Positions 45,296 through 54,026 of a stretch of DNA of 64,000 nucleotides are shown in pieces. The notes beneath the pieces are model-generated. The model saw nothing but the letters and a program-made list of their open reading frames with translations. It did no database searches and was not told the DNA's origin. This DNA is from UBA4427 sp046351135 (GTDB taxonomy: Bacteria; Myxococcota_A; UBA9160; UBA4427), in the NCBI GenBank assembly GCA_046351135.1, contig JAXLZA010000002.1:186001-250000 (forward strand), read 5' to 3'. The position numbers and the translations under genes were made by a program. How positions within the stretch are numbered: position 1 is the stretch's first letter; each line of letters begins with the position of its first letter.

Positions 45296-45512
45296 GTCGA
45301 AGCACACCCCTTTGGATCGAGGATCGATCGGAGCCCGCCCGGGCTCCGGCTGCCGAATACGGTCGACCGCCGGACGGTGCCCGAGGATAGGCATCGGCTC
45401 AGGCCTTGACCAGCAATCGGCCCCACCTTCACCGCGGCGAGCGAACCGTCGCCCAGGCGCGAGATCCATCGCGCCACGGGCTCCGTCCTGCCACGGGCTC
45501 CATGTCGCACGT

Positions 45513-45540
45513 TAGATAGGCGCGGACCGCCCGGTCGCAA
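45513..45540 (-). promoter_or_regulatory. Putative sigma-70 promoter for htpX
   Basis: On the minus strand TTGCGA (45540-45535) and TATCTA (45518-45513) are separated by 16 bases. It is the only good -10 hexamer in the 250-base region. Transcription would start near 45506, about 210 bases before the htpX ATG. Confidence 0.45.
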
Positions 45541-45545
45541 GAGCC

Positions 45546-46742
45546 TCAGAGGCGCATCGGGACCTTGCTGTAGCCGCGCACGTTGTTGTTGTGGGACCAC
45601 TCGAGCTGCGACTCGTCGACCGCGTAGTCGGGGAAGCGCGCGAGGATCTCCTCGAAGGCGACGCGACATTCCTGGCGGGCCAGCGACTTCCCGATGCACA
45701 GATGATGCCCCTGTCCGAAGTGGACGGTGCGGTCGAGCTTTCGACGGATGTCGAAGCGATCCGGTTCCGGGAATTGCCGCTCGTCGCGGTGGGCGGCGCC
45801 GGTGAGCAGCAGGACGCGCACGTCCTCGGGGATCGTGACCCCGTGGCGGGTCCAGGGCCGGGTCGACCAGCGCCCCTGGACCTGGGAGGGCGGGTCGATG
45901 CGGAGCAGCTCCTCGACGGCGTTCGGCAGCAGCCGGGGATCGGCGGCGAGCTCGGCGCGCTGGTCGGGGTGGCGGAAGAGGGTGACGGCCGAGTTGCAGA
46001 TGAGGCGCGCCGTCGTCTCGTGGCCGGCGTTCGCGAGCAGGATGCAGAATCCGAGCAGCTCCTCGAAGGAGAGTCGCGTCATCTCGCCCGTCTCGACGTC
46101 GCGCAGGTCGGCGCCGATCAGGGCGCTGATCAGATCGTCCTGCGGCCGCTTCTGGCGCTCCTGGATGAAGCCGACGAAGTACATCGCGACCTGGGTCTGG
46201 GCGTCGCGCGCGGCCTGCGGGATCTCGAGGGAGTTCGACTCGCGGTGCATCGCCGCGTTGGTCTGGTGGCGGACGTGGTCGCGGTCCGCTTCGGGGACGC
46301 CCAGCATCGCGCTGATCACGTCCATGGGCATCGAGGACGCGAGCCGCTCGAAGAGGTCGATCTGGTCGCCGGGCTCGAGGCCTTCGAGGCGGCGCTGCGT
46401 GATGGCGCGGACGGTCGGCTCGAGCTCGCCCACGCGGCGCGGGGTGAAGACCTTGCTGACGAGCTGGCGGACGCGGGTGTGCTTGGGCGGATCGAGGGAG
46501 ATCATCAGCGGGAGCGGCGTCAGGACCTTCTCGAGGGTCTGGCCCCAGGCGGAGCTGAAGGTCTCGTAGTCGAGGTGGGCGTCCCAGACGTCCTCGAAGC
46601 GCGAGAGGGCCCAGAAGCCCATCTTCGCGTTGTGGTACACCGGCGCGTGTTCCCGCAGCCAGGCGTAGGTCGGGTAGGGGTCGATCTGGGTCTGCCAGTC
46701 GGTCGGGTCGTACTCGCGGAGCTCGGGGCGGTGGGACGACAT
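45546..46742 (-). CDS. Cytochrome P450 (third in the window)
   Basis: The 398-residue product starts at ATG 46742. The I-helix reads ANAGHETTARL, the K-helix ExxR is in VEELLRIDPPS, and the haem loop is FGQGHHLCIGKSLAR. The PPxHTRVR segment (LDPPKHTRVRQLVSKVFTPR) is typical of soluble bacterial class I P450s. It lies 92 bases downstream of the FAD oxidoreductase of the light island, on the same strand, so it could be co-transcribed with it. Its substrate and redox partner are unknown. Confidence 0.93.
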   Translation of the reverse strand: MSSHRPELREYDPTDWQTQIDPYPTYAWLREHAPVYHNAKMGFWALSRFEDVWDAHLDYETFSSAWGQTLEKVLTPLPLMISLDPPKHTRVRQLVSKVFTPRRVGELEPTVRAITQRRLEGLEPGDQIDLFERLASSMPMDVISAMLGVPEADRDHVRHQTNAAMHRESNSLEIPQAARDAQTQVAMYFVGFIQERQKRPQDDLISALIGADLRDVETGEMTRLSFEELLGFCILLANAGHETTARLICNSAVTLFRHPDQRAELAADPRLLPNAVEELLRIDPPSQVQGRWSTRPWTRHGVTIPEDVRVLLLTGAAHRDERQFPEPDRFDIRRKLDRTVHFGQGHHLCIGKSLARQECRVAFEEILARFPDYAVDESQLEWSHNNNVRGYSKVPMRL

Positions 46743-46834
46743 GGGGCCTCGGGGCGGTTGGGGGCTTGGGGAAGGACGGGTCCGTAGGCACCGATGCTAC
46801 CGGACGCTTCGGCGGCCCGTCGCGAGCGGCTCGC

Positions 46835-48265
46835 TCAGCCCCGAGCCAGCCGCCGGATCGCCGAGCGCGCCGCCCAGTAGCCGCATTGTCCGTGGACGCC
46901 GCCGCCCGGTGGTGTCGCCGCCGAGCAGATGAAGAGGCGCGGATTCGGCGTCGAGTAGGGGTCGAGCCGGGTCACGGGGCTGTTGAAGAGCTGGAGCGCG
47001 TCGGAGACGCCGCCGGTGATCGCGCCGCCCTTGTAGTTCGGATTGTGGCGCTCGAAGTCGGCGGTCGTCATGGCGTGGCGGGCCAGGATGCGGTCGCGGA
47101 AGCCCGGGGCGAAGCGCTCGATCTGGGCCTCGATCGCGGCCGTCCGGTCGACGGTCGAGCCGTGGGGGACATGGCAGTAGGCGTAGCCCGTGTGCTGGCC
47201 GGCGGGCGCGCGGCTCGCGTCGAACTGGCTCTGCTGGCAGACGATCAGGTAGGGGCGCTCGGGGTGGAGCCCCCTGTACATGTCGCGCTCCGAGGCGCAG
47301 ATCTCGTCGAGAGTGCCGCCGACGTGGACCGTCGAGGCCTCGAGGCAAGCGGGGTCCTTCCAGGGGATCGGGCCGTCGAGGGCCCAGTCGAGCTTGAAGA
47401 CGCCGGGGCCATAGCGGTAGCGGCCGAGGCGGCGTCGGTAGCCGGCGGGCAGCGCGTCGCCGCCGATCGACGCGAGCTGCTCGGGCGAGGTGTCGAAGAG
47501 CACGACCCGGGACTCCGGGAGCTCGCCGAGGCGCTCGATCCGCCAGCCGGTCTGGATCTCGCCGCCGAGGCTGCGCAGATAGGATGCCAGCGCCCGGGTC
47601 ACCGCCTGCGAGCCCCCCTGCGCGACCGGCCAGTCCTCCGCATGGCCGGTGACGGCGAAAAGGACGCCGAGTGCGGCCGTGAGCGGCTGGGAGAGCGGCA
47701 GGACCGAGTGGCCCGCGCAGCCCGCGAGCAGCGCCCGGGCGCGCTCCTCGCGGAAGAGGAGGCGCGCGAGGCGGTTGGCCGAGAAGGCGGCCCGCAGCCC
47801 GAAGCGCGCCATCAGGATCGGATGGCGCGGGATGCGCAGCGGTGCCATCGCGTCGCCGAGCAGGTCCATCGCCCGCTCGACGAAGGGGCCCACCAGACGT
47901 CGATAGGCGTCTGCGTCGCGTCCGAGCCCGGCCGCCGTCCGCTCGAGGGAGCGGTAGAGCAGGACGGGCGGGCCGTCGTCGAGGGGATGGGCGACGGAGG
48001 CCTGGGGTCGGATCCAGACGAGGCCGTGGTCCGCGAGGGGCAGCTGGCTATAGAAAGGAGAGAGGATGCCCATCGGATGGACCGCGGAGCAGACGTCGTG
48101 GACGAAGCCCGGAAGCGTCAGCTCCGCGTTGCGCGTTCCGCCACCGATCTCGTCCGCCGCCTCGATGACGCGGACCGAATGCCCACTGCGCGCCAGCTCG
48201 ATCGCCGCCGCGAGGCCGTTCGGACCGGATCCGATCACGATGGCGTCGAGGGAGGGGGGCGTCAT
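46835..48265 (-). CDS. Phytoene-desaturase-like NAD(P)/FAD-dependent oxidoreductase
   Basis: The 476-residue product has an intact dinucleotide-binding start (AIVIGSGPNGLAAAIELARSG) with the following Glu, then IGGGTRNAELTLPGFVHDVCSAVHP split as in COG1233 proteins. A second FAD contact is in the C-terminal LFICSAATPPGGGVHGQCG segment. It belongs to the phytoene-desaturase/PYROXD2-like group, but no other carotenoid gene is adjacent, so desaturation of a carotenoid is only one option. It starts 13 bases after the DUF393 gene, in the transcript that begins with the sigma factor next to the light regulator. Confidence 0.88.
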   Translation of the reverse strand: MTPPSLDAIVIGSGPNGLAAAIELARSGHSVRVIEAADEIGGGTRNAELTLPGFVHDVCSAVHPMGILSPFYSQLPLADHGLVWIRPQASVAHPLDDGPPVLLYRSLERTAAGLGRDADAYRRLVGPFVERAMDLLGDAMAPLRIPRHPILMARFGLRAAFSANRLARLLFREERARALLAGCAGHSVLPLSQPLTAALGVLFAVTGHAEDWPVAQGGSQAVTRALASYLRSLGGEIQTGWRIERLGELPESRVVLFDTSPEQLASIGGDALPAGYRRRLGRYRYGPGVFKLDWALDGPIPWKDPACLEASTVHVGGTLDEICASERDMYRGLHPERPYLIVCQQSQFDASRAPAGQHTGYAYCHVPHGSTVDRTAAIEAQIERFAPGFRDRILARHAMTTADFERHNPNYKGGAITGGVSDALQLFNSPVTRLDPYSTPNPRLFICSAATPPGGGVHGQCGYWAARSAIRRLARG

Positions 48266-48278
48266 GCGGGGCCACGAC

Positions 48279-48713
48279 TTAGCGCGGCGCGCCACTCCCA
48301 GCCACCGCGCACGCCCCACCGTCTCGGCAATAGCGCGGCTCGCGCCCCGTGAGTCGCAGGCGGTTGCGGGCGAACCACAGGTAGGCGCGGTCGAGGATCG
48401 GTCGGAAGCCCGGCCAGCGCGCTGGAGCCGCGAGCCAGCCCCAGCCGACGGCCTCGTAGGCGCGCGCCAGGACCTCGACCCCCTGGACGATGCGGCCGTC
48501 CGGCAGCACGCCGTGGAGCCGGGCCTCGAGATCCGCGGGATCGAGGCCGTAGCGCGACGCGTCGAAGCCCGGCGCCGAGATGTCTTCGAGCTCGAGGCGC
48601 CCGCGGCCTCCGTCGAGGCGCAGCAGCAGCCGGCCCTCCCGTGCGCAGAGCGGACACTCGGCGTCGTAGAGGATCCGGATCTGCCAGCCGGGCGCGCCGG
48701 GCTCAGACGACAT
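48279..48713 (-). CDS. DUF393 (DCC) thiol-disulfide oxidoreductase-like protein
   Basis: The 144-residue product starts at ATG 48713, overlapping the end of the sigma gene by 11 bases. The family motif is YDAECPLCAREG near residues 16-27, a CxxC in a thioredoxin-like strand-helix. Downstream are the usual DUF393 features: RYGLDPADLEARLHGVLPDG and the WGWLAAPARWPGF segment. Members are predicted to be disulfide-active but lack biochemical proof. The position between a sigma factor and an FAD oxidoreductase fits a redox role in photo-oxidative stress. Confidence 0.88.
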   Translation of the reverse strand: MSSEPGAPGWQIRILYDAECPLCAREGRLLLRLDGGRGRLELEDISAPGFDASRYGLDPADLEARLHGVLPDGRIVQGVEVLARAYEAVGWGWLAAPARWPGFRPILDRAYLWFARNRLRLTGREPRYCRDGGACAVAGSGAPR

Positions 48714-50058
48714 GGCGGGCCTCCTGCCGGGCTTCCAGGGCGCGGCCGACCGGGGCGGCTGGCGAGGCCGGCGCCGCATAGCCGACCTCGGCCGCCAGGC
48801 GGTGGAGCGCCTCCTGCTCCCGCAGCTGGGCCAGCGCACGCAGCTCGATCTGCCGGATCCGCTCCCGCGAGACGCCCATGCGCGCGCCGATCTCGGCCAG
48901 CGTCTGGGTCGGCCCCGCGTCGAGGCCGTAGCGCGCGACGATCACCTCGCGCTCTCGCGCGTCGAGGGTCGGCAGCAGCGAGACGAAGCACGCGCGGATC
49001 GCATCGAGATCGCGCTCGGCACAGACGTCGCCGGGCTCGGCCTCGCTCGTCAGCGTGTCCTCGACGACGAGCTCCTCGGCGCCGCGCACCACCGCCTGGG
49101 TCGAGATCTCGGGGGTCATGCTCCGGCAGAGCTCGTCCGCCTCCGTCGGATCGAGGCCGAGCCGCTCGGCGAGGGCCAGGGCGCTCGGCTCCGTCGCGCT
49201 CGACGGGCGCAGCTTGTCCTCGAGACGCTTCAGCTTGCGCTGCTGATCGATCAGCGGGCTCGGCACCCGCACGGTCCGCGAGTCCGTCGCGATCGCCCGG
49301 ACCAGCGCCTGCTCGATCCACCAGACCGCGTAGGTCGAGAACTTGTAGCCCCGCCGATAGTCGAACTTCTCGACCGCGCGGATCAGGCCGACGTTGCCTT
49401 CCTGGATCAGGTCGAGGAAGGGGACGCCGCGCCCGCGGTAGTTCTTCGCGCAGCGCACGACGAGGCGCAGGTTGTGGGAGATGAAGCGGTTCTTGCTGTC
49501 CGAGAGCCGCGCGCGCTCCTCGTCCGCGCGCATCAGCTGCTCCCGCAGCCCCTCCATCTCGTCGAGCACCGCGTCGTCCCGCCGACCGGAGAGCTCGGCA
49601 TGGATCTCGAGCAGCACCGGGAGCGCGATGTCCGCCTCGAGGACCAGGCGGGCGAGCTCGTCGAGGGAGGCCCGCATCTTGCGGGTCGCCCGTCGGCGTC
49701 GGTCGGTCTCGAAGCGGGCGAGGGCGGCCTCGATCGCCGAGAGCGCCGCATCGACGATGCGGTTGAGGTCGTGGTCGTGGTCGTCGCGATGCCGGCGGGA
49801 GAGGGCGCCCGTCACGTGGCCCTGGGCGATGCGCTCCTGCCAGCGCGCGATCAGGCAGCGCGCCGTCTGCGGGATCGAGGCCAGCGACTCGCGCAGCCCG
49901 GCCTCGGCCTGCTCCATGCGCTCGAGCAGGTCCCGCTGCTCGGCCTGGCCGAGCACCGGCGTATCGAAGATGTCGTCGAGGTAGCTCTGGAGGATCTCGC
50001 GTTCGGAAGCGACTCGATCTCGGGCAGCGACGGGGCTCGTTCGGTTCATGGCCAGCAT
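48703..50058 (-). CDS. Group-2 sigma-70 factor divergent from the light regulator
   Basis: The 451-residue product starts at ATG 50058 (CGGAG five bases before). It is RpoD-like: a region 1.2-like segment (QSYLDDIFDTPVLGQAEQRD), an acidic insert, regions 2.1-2.4 at about 190-262 (RFISHNLRLVVRCAKNYRG, FLDLIQEGNVGLIRAVEKFD, FSTYAVWWIEQALVRAI), region 3 and region 4 at about 365-412 (MGVSRERIRQIELRALAQL). It lacks the full 1.1 region, so it is an alternative factor rather than the housekeeping sigma. In actinobacteria LitR pairs with a sigma factor (LitS), but that is ECF-type; here an RpoD-like factor takes the equivalent place. Confidence 0.9.
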   Translation of the reverse strand: MLAMNRTSPVAARDRVASEREILQSYLDDIFDTPVLGQAEQRDLLERMEQAEAGLRESLASIPQTARCLIARWQERIAQGHVTGALSRRHRDDHDHDLNRIVDAALSAIEAALARFETDRRRRATRKMRASLDELARLVLEADIALPVLLEIHAELSGRRDDAVLDEMEGLREQLMRADEERARLSDSKNRFISHNLRLVVRCAKNYRGRGVPFLDLIQEGNVGLIRAVEKFDYRRGYKFSTYAVWWIEQALVRAIATDSRTVRVPSPLIDQQRKLKRLEDKLRPSSATEPSALALAERLGLDPTEADELCRSMTPEISTQAVVRGAEELVVEDTLTSEAEPGDVCAERDLDAIRACFVSLLPTLDAREREVIVARYGLDAGPTQTLAEIGARMGVSRERIRQIELRALAQLREQEALHRLAAEVGYAAPASPAAPVGRALEARQEARHVV

Positions 50059-50116
50059 CGGGTCTCCGTTGGGGCGCAGGGTTTCGACCTTTCAGAGAGT
50101 CCCGGTGCTCATTCGG

Positions 50117-50163
50117 TTTGTCAAGAAAAAATCTTTACAAAAGATCCTCGGGTGATGTATACG
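50117..50163. promoter_or_regulatory. AT-rich divergent promoter with a palindromic operator
   Basis: TTTGTCAAGA (50117-50126) and TCTTTACAAA (50132-50141) form an inverted repeat with one mismatch and a five-A spacer. Towards the regulator, TTTACA (50134-50139) and TATACG (50158-50163) are 18 bases apart and predict a start at about 50170, two bases before the ATG. Towards the sigma gene the left arm holds a perfect TTGACA (50124-50119), without a clear -10. A dimer or tetramer bound to the palindrome would cover both -35 regions. Confidence 0.65.
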
Positions 50164-50171
50164 ATCTCCCC

Positions 50172-51071
50172 ATGGGCAAATCCGAGGCGACCTATCCCCT
50201 GCGCGTCGCGGTCCGCCGAACCGGCCTGTCGCCGGAGCGGCTGCGCGCCTGGGAGATGCGCTACGGCGCGGTCGAGCCGGTCCGCACGCCGGGCGGATCG
50301 CGGCGGTACCGGGAGTCGGACCTCGAGCGCCTCTGTCTTCTGCGCGCGGCCGTCGAGCGCGGGCGGCGGATCGGCGACCTCGTCGACCTGGACGCGACGG
50401 CGCTGCGGGCCCTGCTGGACTCGGAGGCCGGCGCGCCGGCAGCGGACTTCGCGGCGGTCCTCGAGCCCCTCGCCCGACTCGAGGTCGAGGTGGTCCGGGA
50501 TCGGCTCGCGACGGAGCGTGCGGATCGGGGACCGCTCGCGTTCGCCCAGGACTTCGCGCTGCCCCTGCTCGCGGAGATCGGGCGGCTCTGGGAGCAGGGC
50601 GAGCTCTCGGTGGCCGCCGAACATCTCGCTTCGAACCTGCTCTCCGCGATGCTCGGCGAGGCGCTCCGCGAGGCCCGGCCCGCGGAGCCCGGGGCGGCGA
50701 TCGTCTTCGCGACGCCGTCCGGCGAGCGGCATGCCCTCGGTCTCTACGTCGCGGCCCTGACCGCGGCCCACGCCGGGGCCGAGGCGATCTTCCTCGGGGC
50801 CGAGGTGCCCGAGGACGATCTGGTCGCGAGCGTGTTGCGCAGCCGGGCGTCGGTGCTCGCGCTCGGACTCGTGACGATCGAGTCGAAGGGGGCGGAGGAG
50901 ATCCTGCACCACCTGCGCTCCCGGCTGCCGGCGCGGATCGAAATCTGGATCGGTGGACCGGGGCTGCCGCGCTGTGCGCCGATCCCCGGTGTCGAGCGGA
51001 TCGCGAACCTCGATCAGCTGGCCTCACGGGTCGCGTTGACGCGGCTCGCCGTCGATCGGCAGGCCTCCTGA
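50172..51071 (+). CDS. carH: CarH/LitR-type B12-dependent MerR light regulator
   Basis: The 299-residue product has a MerR helix-turn-helix (RVAVRRTGLSPERLRAWEMR, residues 11-30, and GGSRRYRESDLERL). A four-helix bundle follows, then a cobalamin-binding Rossmann domain. The CarH light-sensing signature is intact: Trp140, nine residues, Glu150-His151 (Wx9EH, whose His caps the adenosyl side), and ExHxxG at 185-190, whose His187 is the expected lower cobalt ligand. In characterised CarH, adenosylcobalamin makes the protein a DNA-binding tetramer in the dark and light breaks it. ATG 50172 has no Shine-Dalgarno sequence and the promoter predicts a leaderless mRNA. The gene is coupled to the next. 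Confidence 0.88.
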   Translation: MGKSEATYPLRVAVRRTGLSPERLRAWEMRYGAVEPVRTPGGSRRYRESDLERLCLLRAAVERGRRIGDLVDLDATALRALLDSEAGAPAADFAAVLEPLARLEVEVVRDRLATERADRGPLAFAQDFALPLLAEIGRLWEQGELSVAAEHLASNLLSAMLGEALREARPAEPGAAIVFATPSGERHALGLYVAALTAAHAGAEAIFLGAEVPEDDLVASVLRSRASVLALGLVTIESKGAEEILHHLRSRLPARIEIWIGGPGLPRCAPIPGVERIANLDQLASRVALTRLAVDRQAS

Positions 51072-52075
51072 TGCGCCGGGTCGCGATCATCGGAGCGGGC
51101 GTCGCCGGGCTGCGGCTCGGCGGACTCCTCCGCGAGCGGGGGCTCGAGGTCGAGCTCTTCGACAAGGCGCGGGGGCCGGCGGGCCGGATCTCCACCCGTC
51201 GCCTCGACTGGGGCCGCTTCGACCACGGCGCCCAGTACTTCACCGCCCGCGATCCCCGCTTCGTCGCCCAGGTCGAGCGCTGGGTCGCGCGGGGCGTCGC
51301 CGCGCCCTGGCCGGCGCGCTTCGCCCTGCTCGACCGCGGCGAGGTGCGGCGCGAAGACACCGCGCCCGTGCGCTACGTCGGCGTGCCGAGCATGAGCGCG
51401 ATCGCGCGGGAGATGGCGGAGGGGCTGTCGGTGCGGACGGGGGTCCGGATCGCGTCCGTGCGTCCGAGCGCCCACGGCTGGGTCGTCGTCGCGGACGACG
51501 GCTTCGCGTTCGAGGGGTACGACTGGGTCGTTTCGGCGGTCCCCGCGCCCCAGGCGCCGCCGTTCCTCGAGGCGTCGGCCGAGCTCTCGCTGCTGGCCCG
51601 ACGCGTGAAGTTCCTCGCCTGTCATGCGGCCATGGTCCGTTATGCGGAGCCCCTCGAGGTCGACTTCGACGCGGCCTTCGTCCGGGACTCCGCGGTCGGC
51701 TGGGTCGCGCGCGAGGCGAGCAAGCCGGGGCGCGAGCCGTCGAACGGGTGGCTGCTGCATTCGACGCCCGCCTGGAGCGAGGCGCATCTCGAGCTCCCCG
51801 CCGAACAGGTCCTCGAGGAGCTCGAGCAGGCCTTCGCGCGGGCCATCCCGCCCGGGCCGGCGGGCCTCGCGAAGCGGGCGGGTGGCGCGGTGCACCGCTG
51901 GCTCTTCGCCCGCGTCGAGACGCCGCTCGTCGGTCCCCGCTGCTGGGATCCGTCGCTCGGTCTCGGCGTCTGCGGAGACTGGACCCAGGGCGATCGCGTC
52001 GAGGATGCCTTCCTCTCCGCCGAGCGCCTCGCCGAAGCGATGATCCCGTCGCTCGAGATCGGCGTGCGCCGCTGA
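51071..52075 (+). CDS. Renalase-like FAD-dependent oxidoreductase
   Basis: The 334-residue product starts at an ATG overlapping the carH stop (TGATG). It shows VAIIGAGVAGLRLGGLLRERG followed by ELFDKARGPAGRISTRR, the GRISTRR-type motif of the renalase/NAD-FAD-binding amine oxidoreductase family (COG3380), then DHGAQYFTARD. The C-terminal LGVCGDWTQGDRVEDAFLS contacts FAD. Members of this family often neighbour photolyase genes. The substrate is unknown; renalase oxidises mis-reduced NAD(P)H isomers, which would suit photo-oxidative repair, but this is inference. Confidence 0.88.
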   Translation: MRRVAIIGAGVAGLRLGGLLRERGLEVELFDKARGPAGRISTRRLDWGRFDHGAQYFTARDPRFVAQVERWVARGVAAPWPARFALLDRGEVRREDTAPVRYVGVPSMSAIAREMAEGLSVRTGVRIASVRPSAHGWVVVADDGFAFEGYDWVVSAVPAPQAPPFLEASAELSLLARRVKFLACHAAMVRYAEPLEVDFDAAFVRDSAVGWVAREASKPGREPSNGWLLHSTPAWSEAHLELPAEQVLEELEQAFARAIPPGPAGLAKRAGGAVHRWLFARVETPLVGPRCWDPSLGLGVCGDWTQGDRVEDAFLSAERLAEAMIPSLEIGVRR

Positions 52076-53613
52076 TGCGCGGGCTGCACTGGTTCCGTAA
52101 CGACCTGCGCCTCCGGGACAACCGCGCGCTCGAGGCCCTGACGGATCGGGTGGAGGCCTGGCTTCCGGTCTTCGTGCTGGATCCGGAGCTGCTCGCGCGG
52201 AGCCCGGCCTCGCGGCCTCGCACGCGCTTCCTGCTCGACTGTCTGCTCGCGCTCGAGCGCGATCTGGCGGAGCGGGGCGTCCGCCTTCGAGTCCTCGAGG
52301 GCCCGCCCGAGCGGGTCCTGCCCGAGCTCGCGCGCTCGCTTCGGGTCTCCCTCGTCGCCTGGAACGAGGCACCGACGCCCCTCGGCGCGCGCCGCGACGC
52401 CCGGGTCGAGGCGGCGCTCGGGCGGGTCGGCGCGGAGGCGCTCGTCCTGCGCGACCACACGATCTTCGGCCCCGACGAGATCCGCACGAAGACCGGCGGA
52501 TGCTATTCGGTCTACGGGCCCTATCGGAAGGCCTGGTGGCGCGCCTGGCACGAAACGCCGCGCCTCCCGTCGCCCCGGATCCGCCTGCCCGCCCGCACGA
52601 TCGATGTCCTCGAGGACGAGGCCGGGGGCGAATCGAAGCGCGGATCGCGTCGCGCGCGCCGGGGCAGGGCCGACGCGACGTCCGGCGCGAGGGCGGAGGC
52701 CGCGGGGAGCGCGGTGCTCGCGTCGGCGCTCGTGGCCGGATCGGGCGCGCCTTCCGGGTCGGTCCTCCCGGCGCTGCCGCGCGGCGGCGAGGCCGTCGCG
52801 GCCCGACGTCTCGCGCGCTTTCTCGCCGGCCCCGCGGCGCGTTATGCGGTCGATCGCGATCGGCCCGAGGTCGACGGGACCTCCCGCCTCTCGCCCCATC
52901 TGCGATTCGGGACGATCTCGGCCCGCCGCTGCGTCGGCGAGGGGCTCGCGAGGGCGAAGGCCTCGCCCGCTTCGCGCACGGGCATCGCGAAGTGGCTCGA
53001 CGAGCTCGTCTGGCGCGAGTTCCATCACGCGATCCTCGCCCAGTCGCCCCACGTCCTCGTCCGCAGCTTCCGCCCGGAGTACGACGCCCTCGAATGGAGC
53101 GACGACGAGGAGGCCTTTCGGGCCTGGCAGGCGGGCCGCACCGGCTACCCCTTCGTGGACGCCGGCATGCGCCAGCTCGCTGCGACGGGCTGGATGCACA
53201 ACCGTGTGCGCATGGTCGTCGCGAGCTTCCTCACCAAGCATCTGCTGATCGACTGGCGCCGCGGCGAGCGCCACTTCTTCGACGCCCTGGTCGACGGGGA
53301 TCCGGCCTCCAACAACGGCGGCTGGCAGTGGGCCGCTTCGACGGGCACCGATCCGCAGCCCTATTTCCGGATCTTCAACCCCGTCGCCCAGGGCGAGCGC
53401 TGGGATCCGGAGGGCAGCTACGTCCGGCAGTGGGTGCCCGAGCTGCGGGGGCTGCCGGCGGGCCGGATCCACGCGCCCTGGGTGAAGGGCGAGCGGCCTC
53501 CCGGCTATCCGCCGCCGATCGTCGACCACGCCATCGCCCGCGCCCGCGCGCTCGACGCCTACCGTCGCGCGCGTCAGGGGGCGAGCAGGGCGCGCACGCG
53601 CTCCTCCCGATAG
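52075..53613 (+). CDS. phr: Deoxyribodipyrimidine photolyase (class I CPD type)
   Basis: ATG 52075 overlaps the previous stop (TGATG); the product is 512 residues. The N-terminal antenna-binding domain begins MRGLHWFRNDLRLRDNRAL. The C-terminal FAD domain has GYPFVDAGMRQLAATGWMHN, then NRVRMVVASFLTKHLLIDWR and NNGGWQWAASTGTDPQPYF with FRIFNP. It repairs UV cyclobutane dimers with light. An Ala/Arg-rich insert of about 60 residues (near 182-240) replaces the usual interdomain linker. The last 13 codons overlap the convergent SRPBCC gene by 40 bases. Membership in the carH transcript ties DNA repair to light sensing. Confidence 0.93.
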   Translation: MRGLHWFRNDLRLRDNRALEALTDRVEAWLPVFVLDPELLARSPASRPRTRFLLDCLLALERDLAERGVRLRVLEGPPERVLPELARSLRVSLVAWNEAPTPLGARRDARVEAALGRVGAEALVLRDHTIFGPDEIRTKTGGCYSVYGPYRKAWWRAWHETPRLPSPRIRLPARTIDVLEDEAGGESKRGSRRARRGRADATSGARAEAAGSAVLASALVAGSGAPSGSVLPALPRGGEAVAARRLARFLAGPAARYAVDRDRPEVDGTSRLSPHLRFGTISARRCVGEGLARAKASPASRTGIAKWLDELVWREFHHAILAQSPHVLVRSFRPEYDALEWSDDEEAFRAWQAGRTGYPFVDAGMRQLAATGWMHNRVRMVVASFLTKHLLIDWRRGERHFFDALVDGDPASNNGGWQWAASTGTDPQPYFRIFNPVAQGERWDPEGSYVRQWVPELRGLPAGRIHAPWVKGERPPGYPPPIVDHAIARARALDAYRRARQGASRARTRSSR

Positions 53614-54026
53614 GCGAAGATGCGGTCGAGCTTCGCGCGGACGAGGGGATGGGCGATCCGGCCGAGGGGCTCGAGCGGCAGGGCGTACCGGACCTCGTCG
53701 CGGATGCGTGTCGTGGTCGGGCCCAGGGACTCGAAGACGTGCTCGTGGACCCAGAGTGCGAAGGGACCGGACTCCTGCTCGTCGACGAAGCGCCGGCCGG
53801 GCTCCCAGGCGGTGATGCAGGTCCGCCAGTGGAAGGGCACGCCGTAGAGATGCAGGCGATACTCGATCCGGGTGCCGGCGTGCATCGCGATCGGCTGGGG
53901 CGTCCGGATCTCGAAGCGGAGCTCGGGCGGGGTGATCGCCTCGAGGTTGCCTGCATCCGAGAAGAAGGCGAAGACGACGTCGAGGGGGCGCTCGAGGGTC
54001 TGATCGGTCCGGATCCGGTAGGTCAT
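53574..54026 (-). CDS. SRPBCC (START-like) ligand-binding protein
   Basis: The 150-residue product starts at ATG 54026 behind GAGGAG. It has the SRPBCC layout of the CDP-paratose-epimerase-like/COG4276 group: ERPLDVVFAFFSDAGNLEAI, TPPELRFEIRTP, GTRIEYRLHLYGVPFHW, TCITAWEPGRRFVDEQ and a C-terminal helix with YREERVRALL. The pocket probably binds a lipid or other hydrophobic ligand. Such genes often sit beside photolyase and FAD genes in photo-stress clusters. It is transcribed against phr and overlaps its 3' end, so mutual antisense effects are possible. Confidence 0.85.
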   Translation of the reverse strand: MTYRIRTDQTLERPLDVVFAFFSDAGNLEAITPPELRFEIRTPQPIAMHAGTRIEYRLHLYGVPFHWRTCITAWEPGRRFVDEQESGPFALWVHEHVFESLGPTTTRIRDEVRYALPLEPLGRIAHPLVRAKLDRIFAYREERVRALLAP

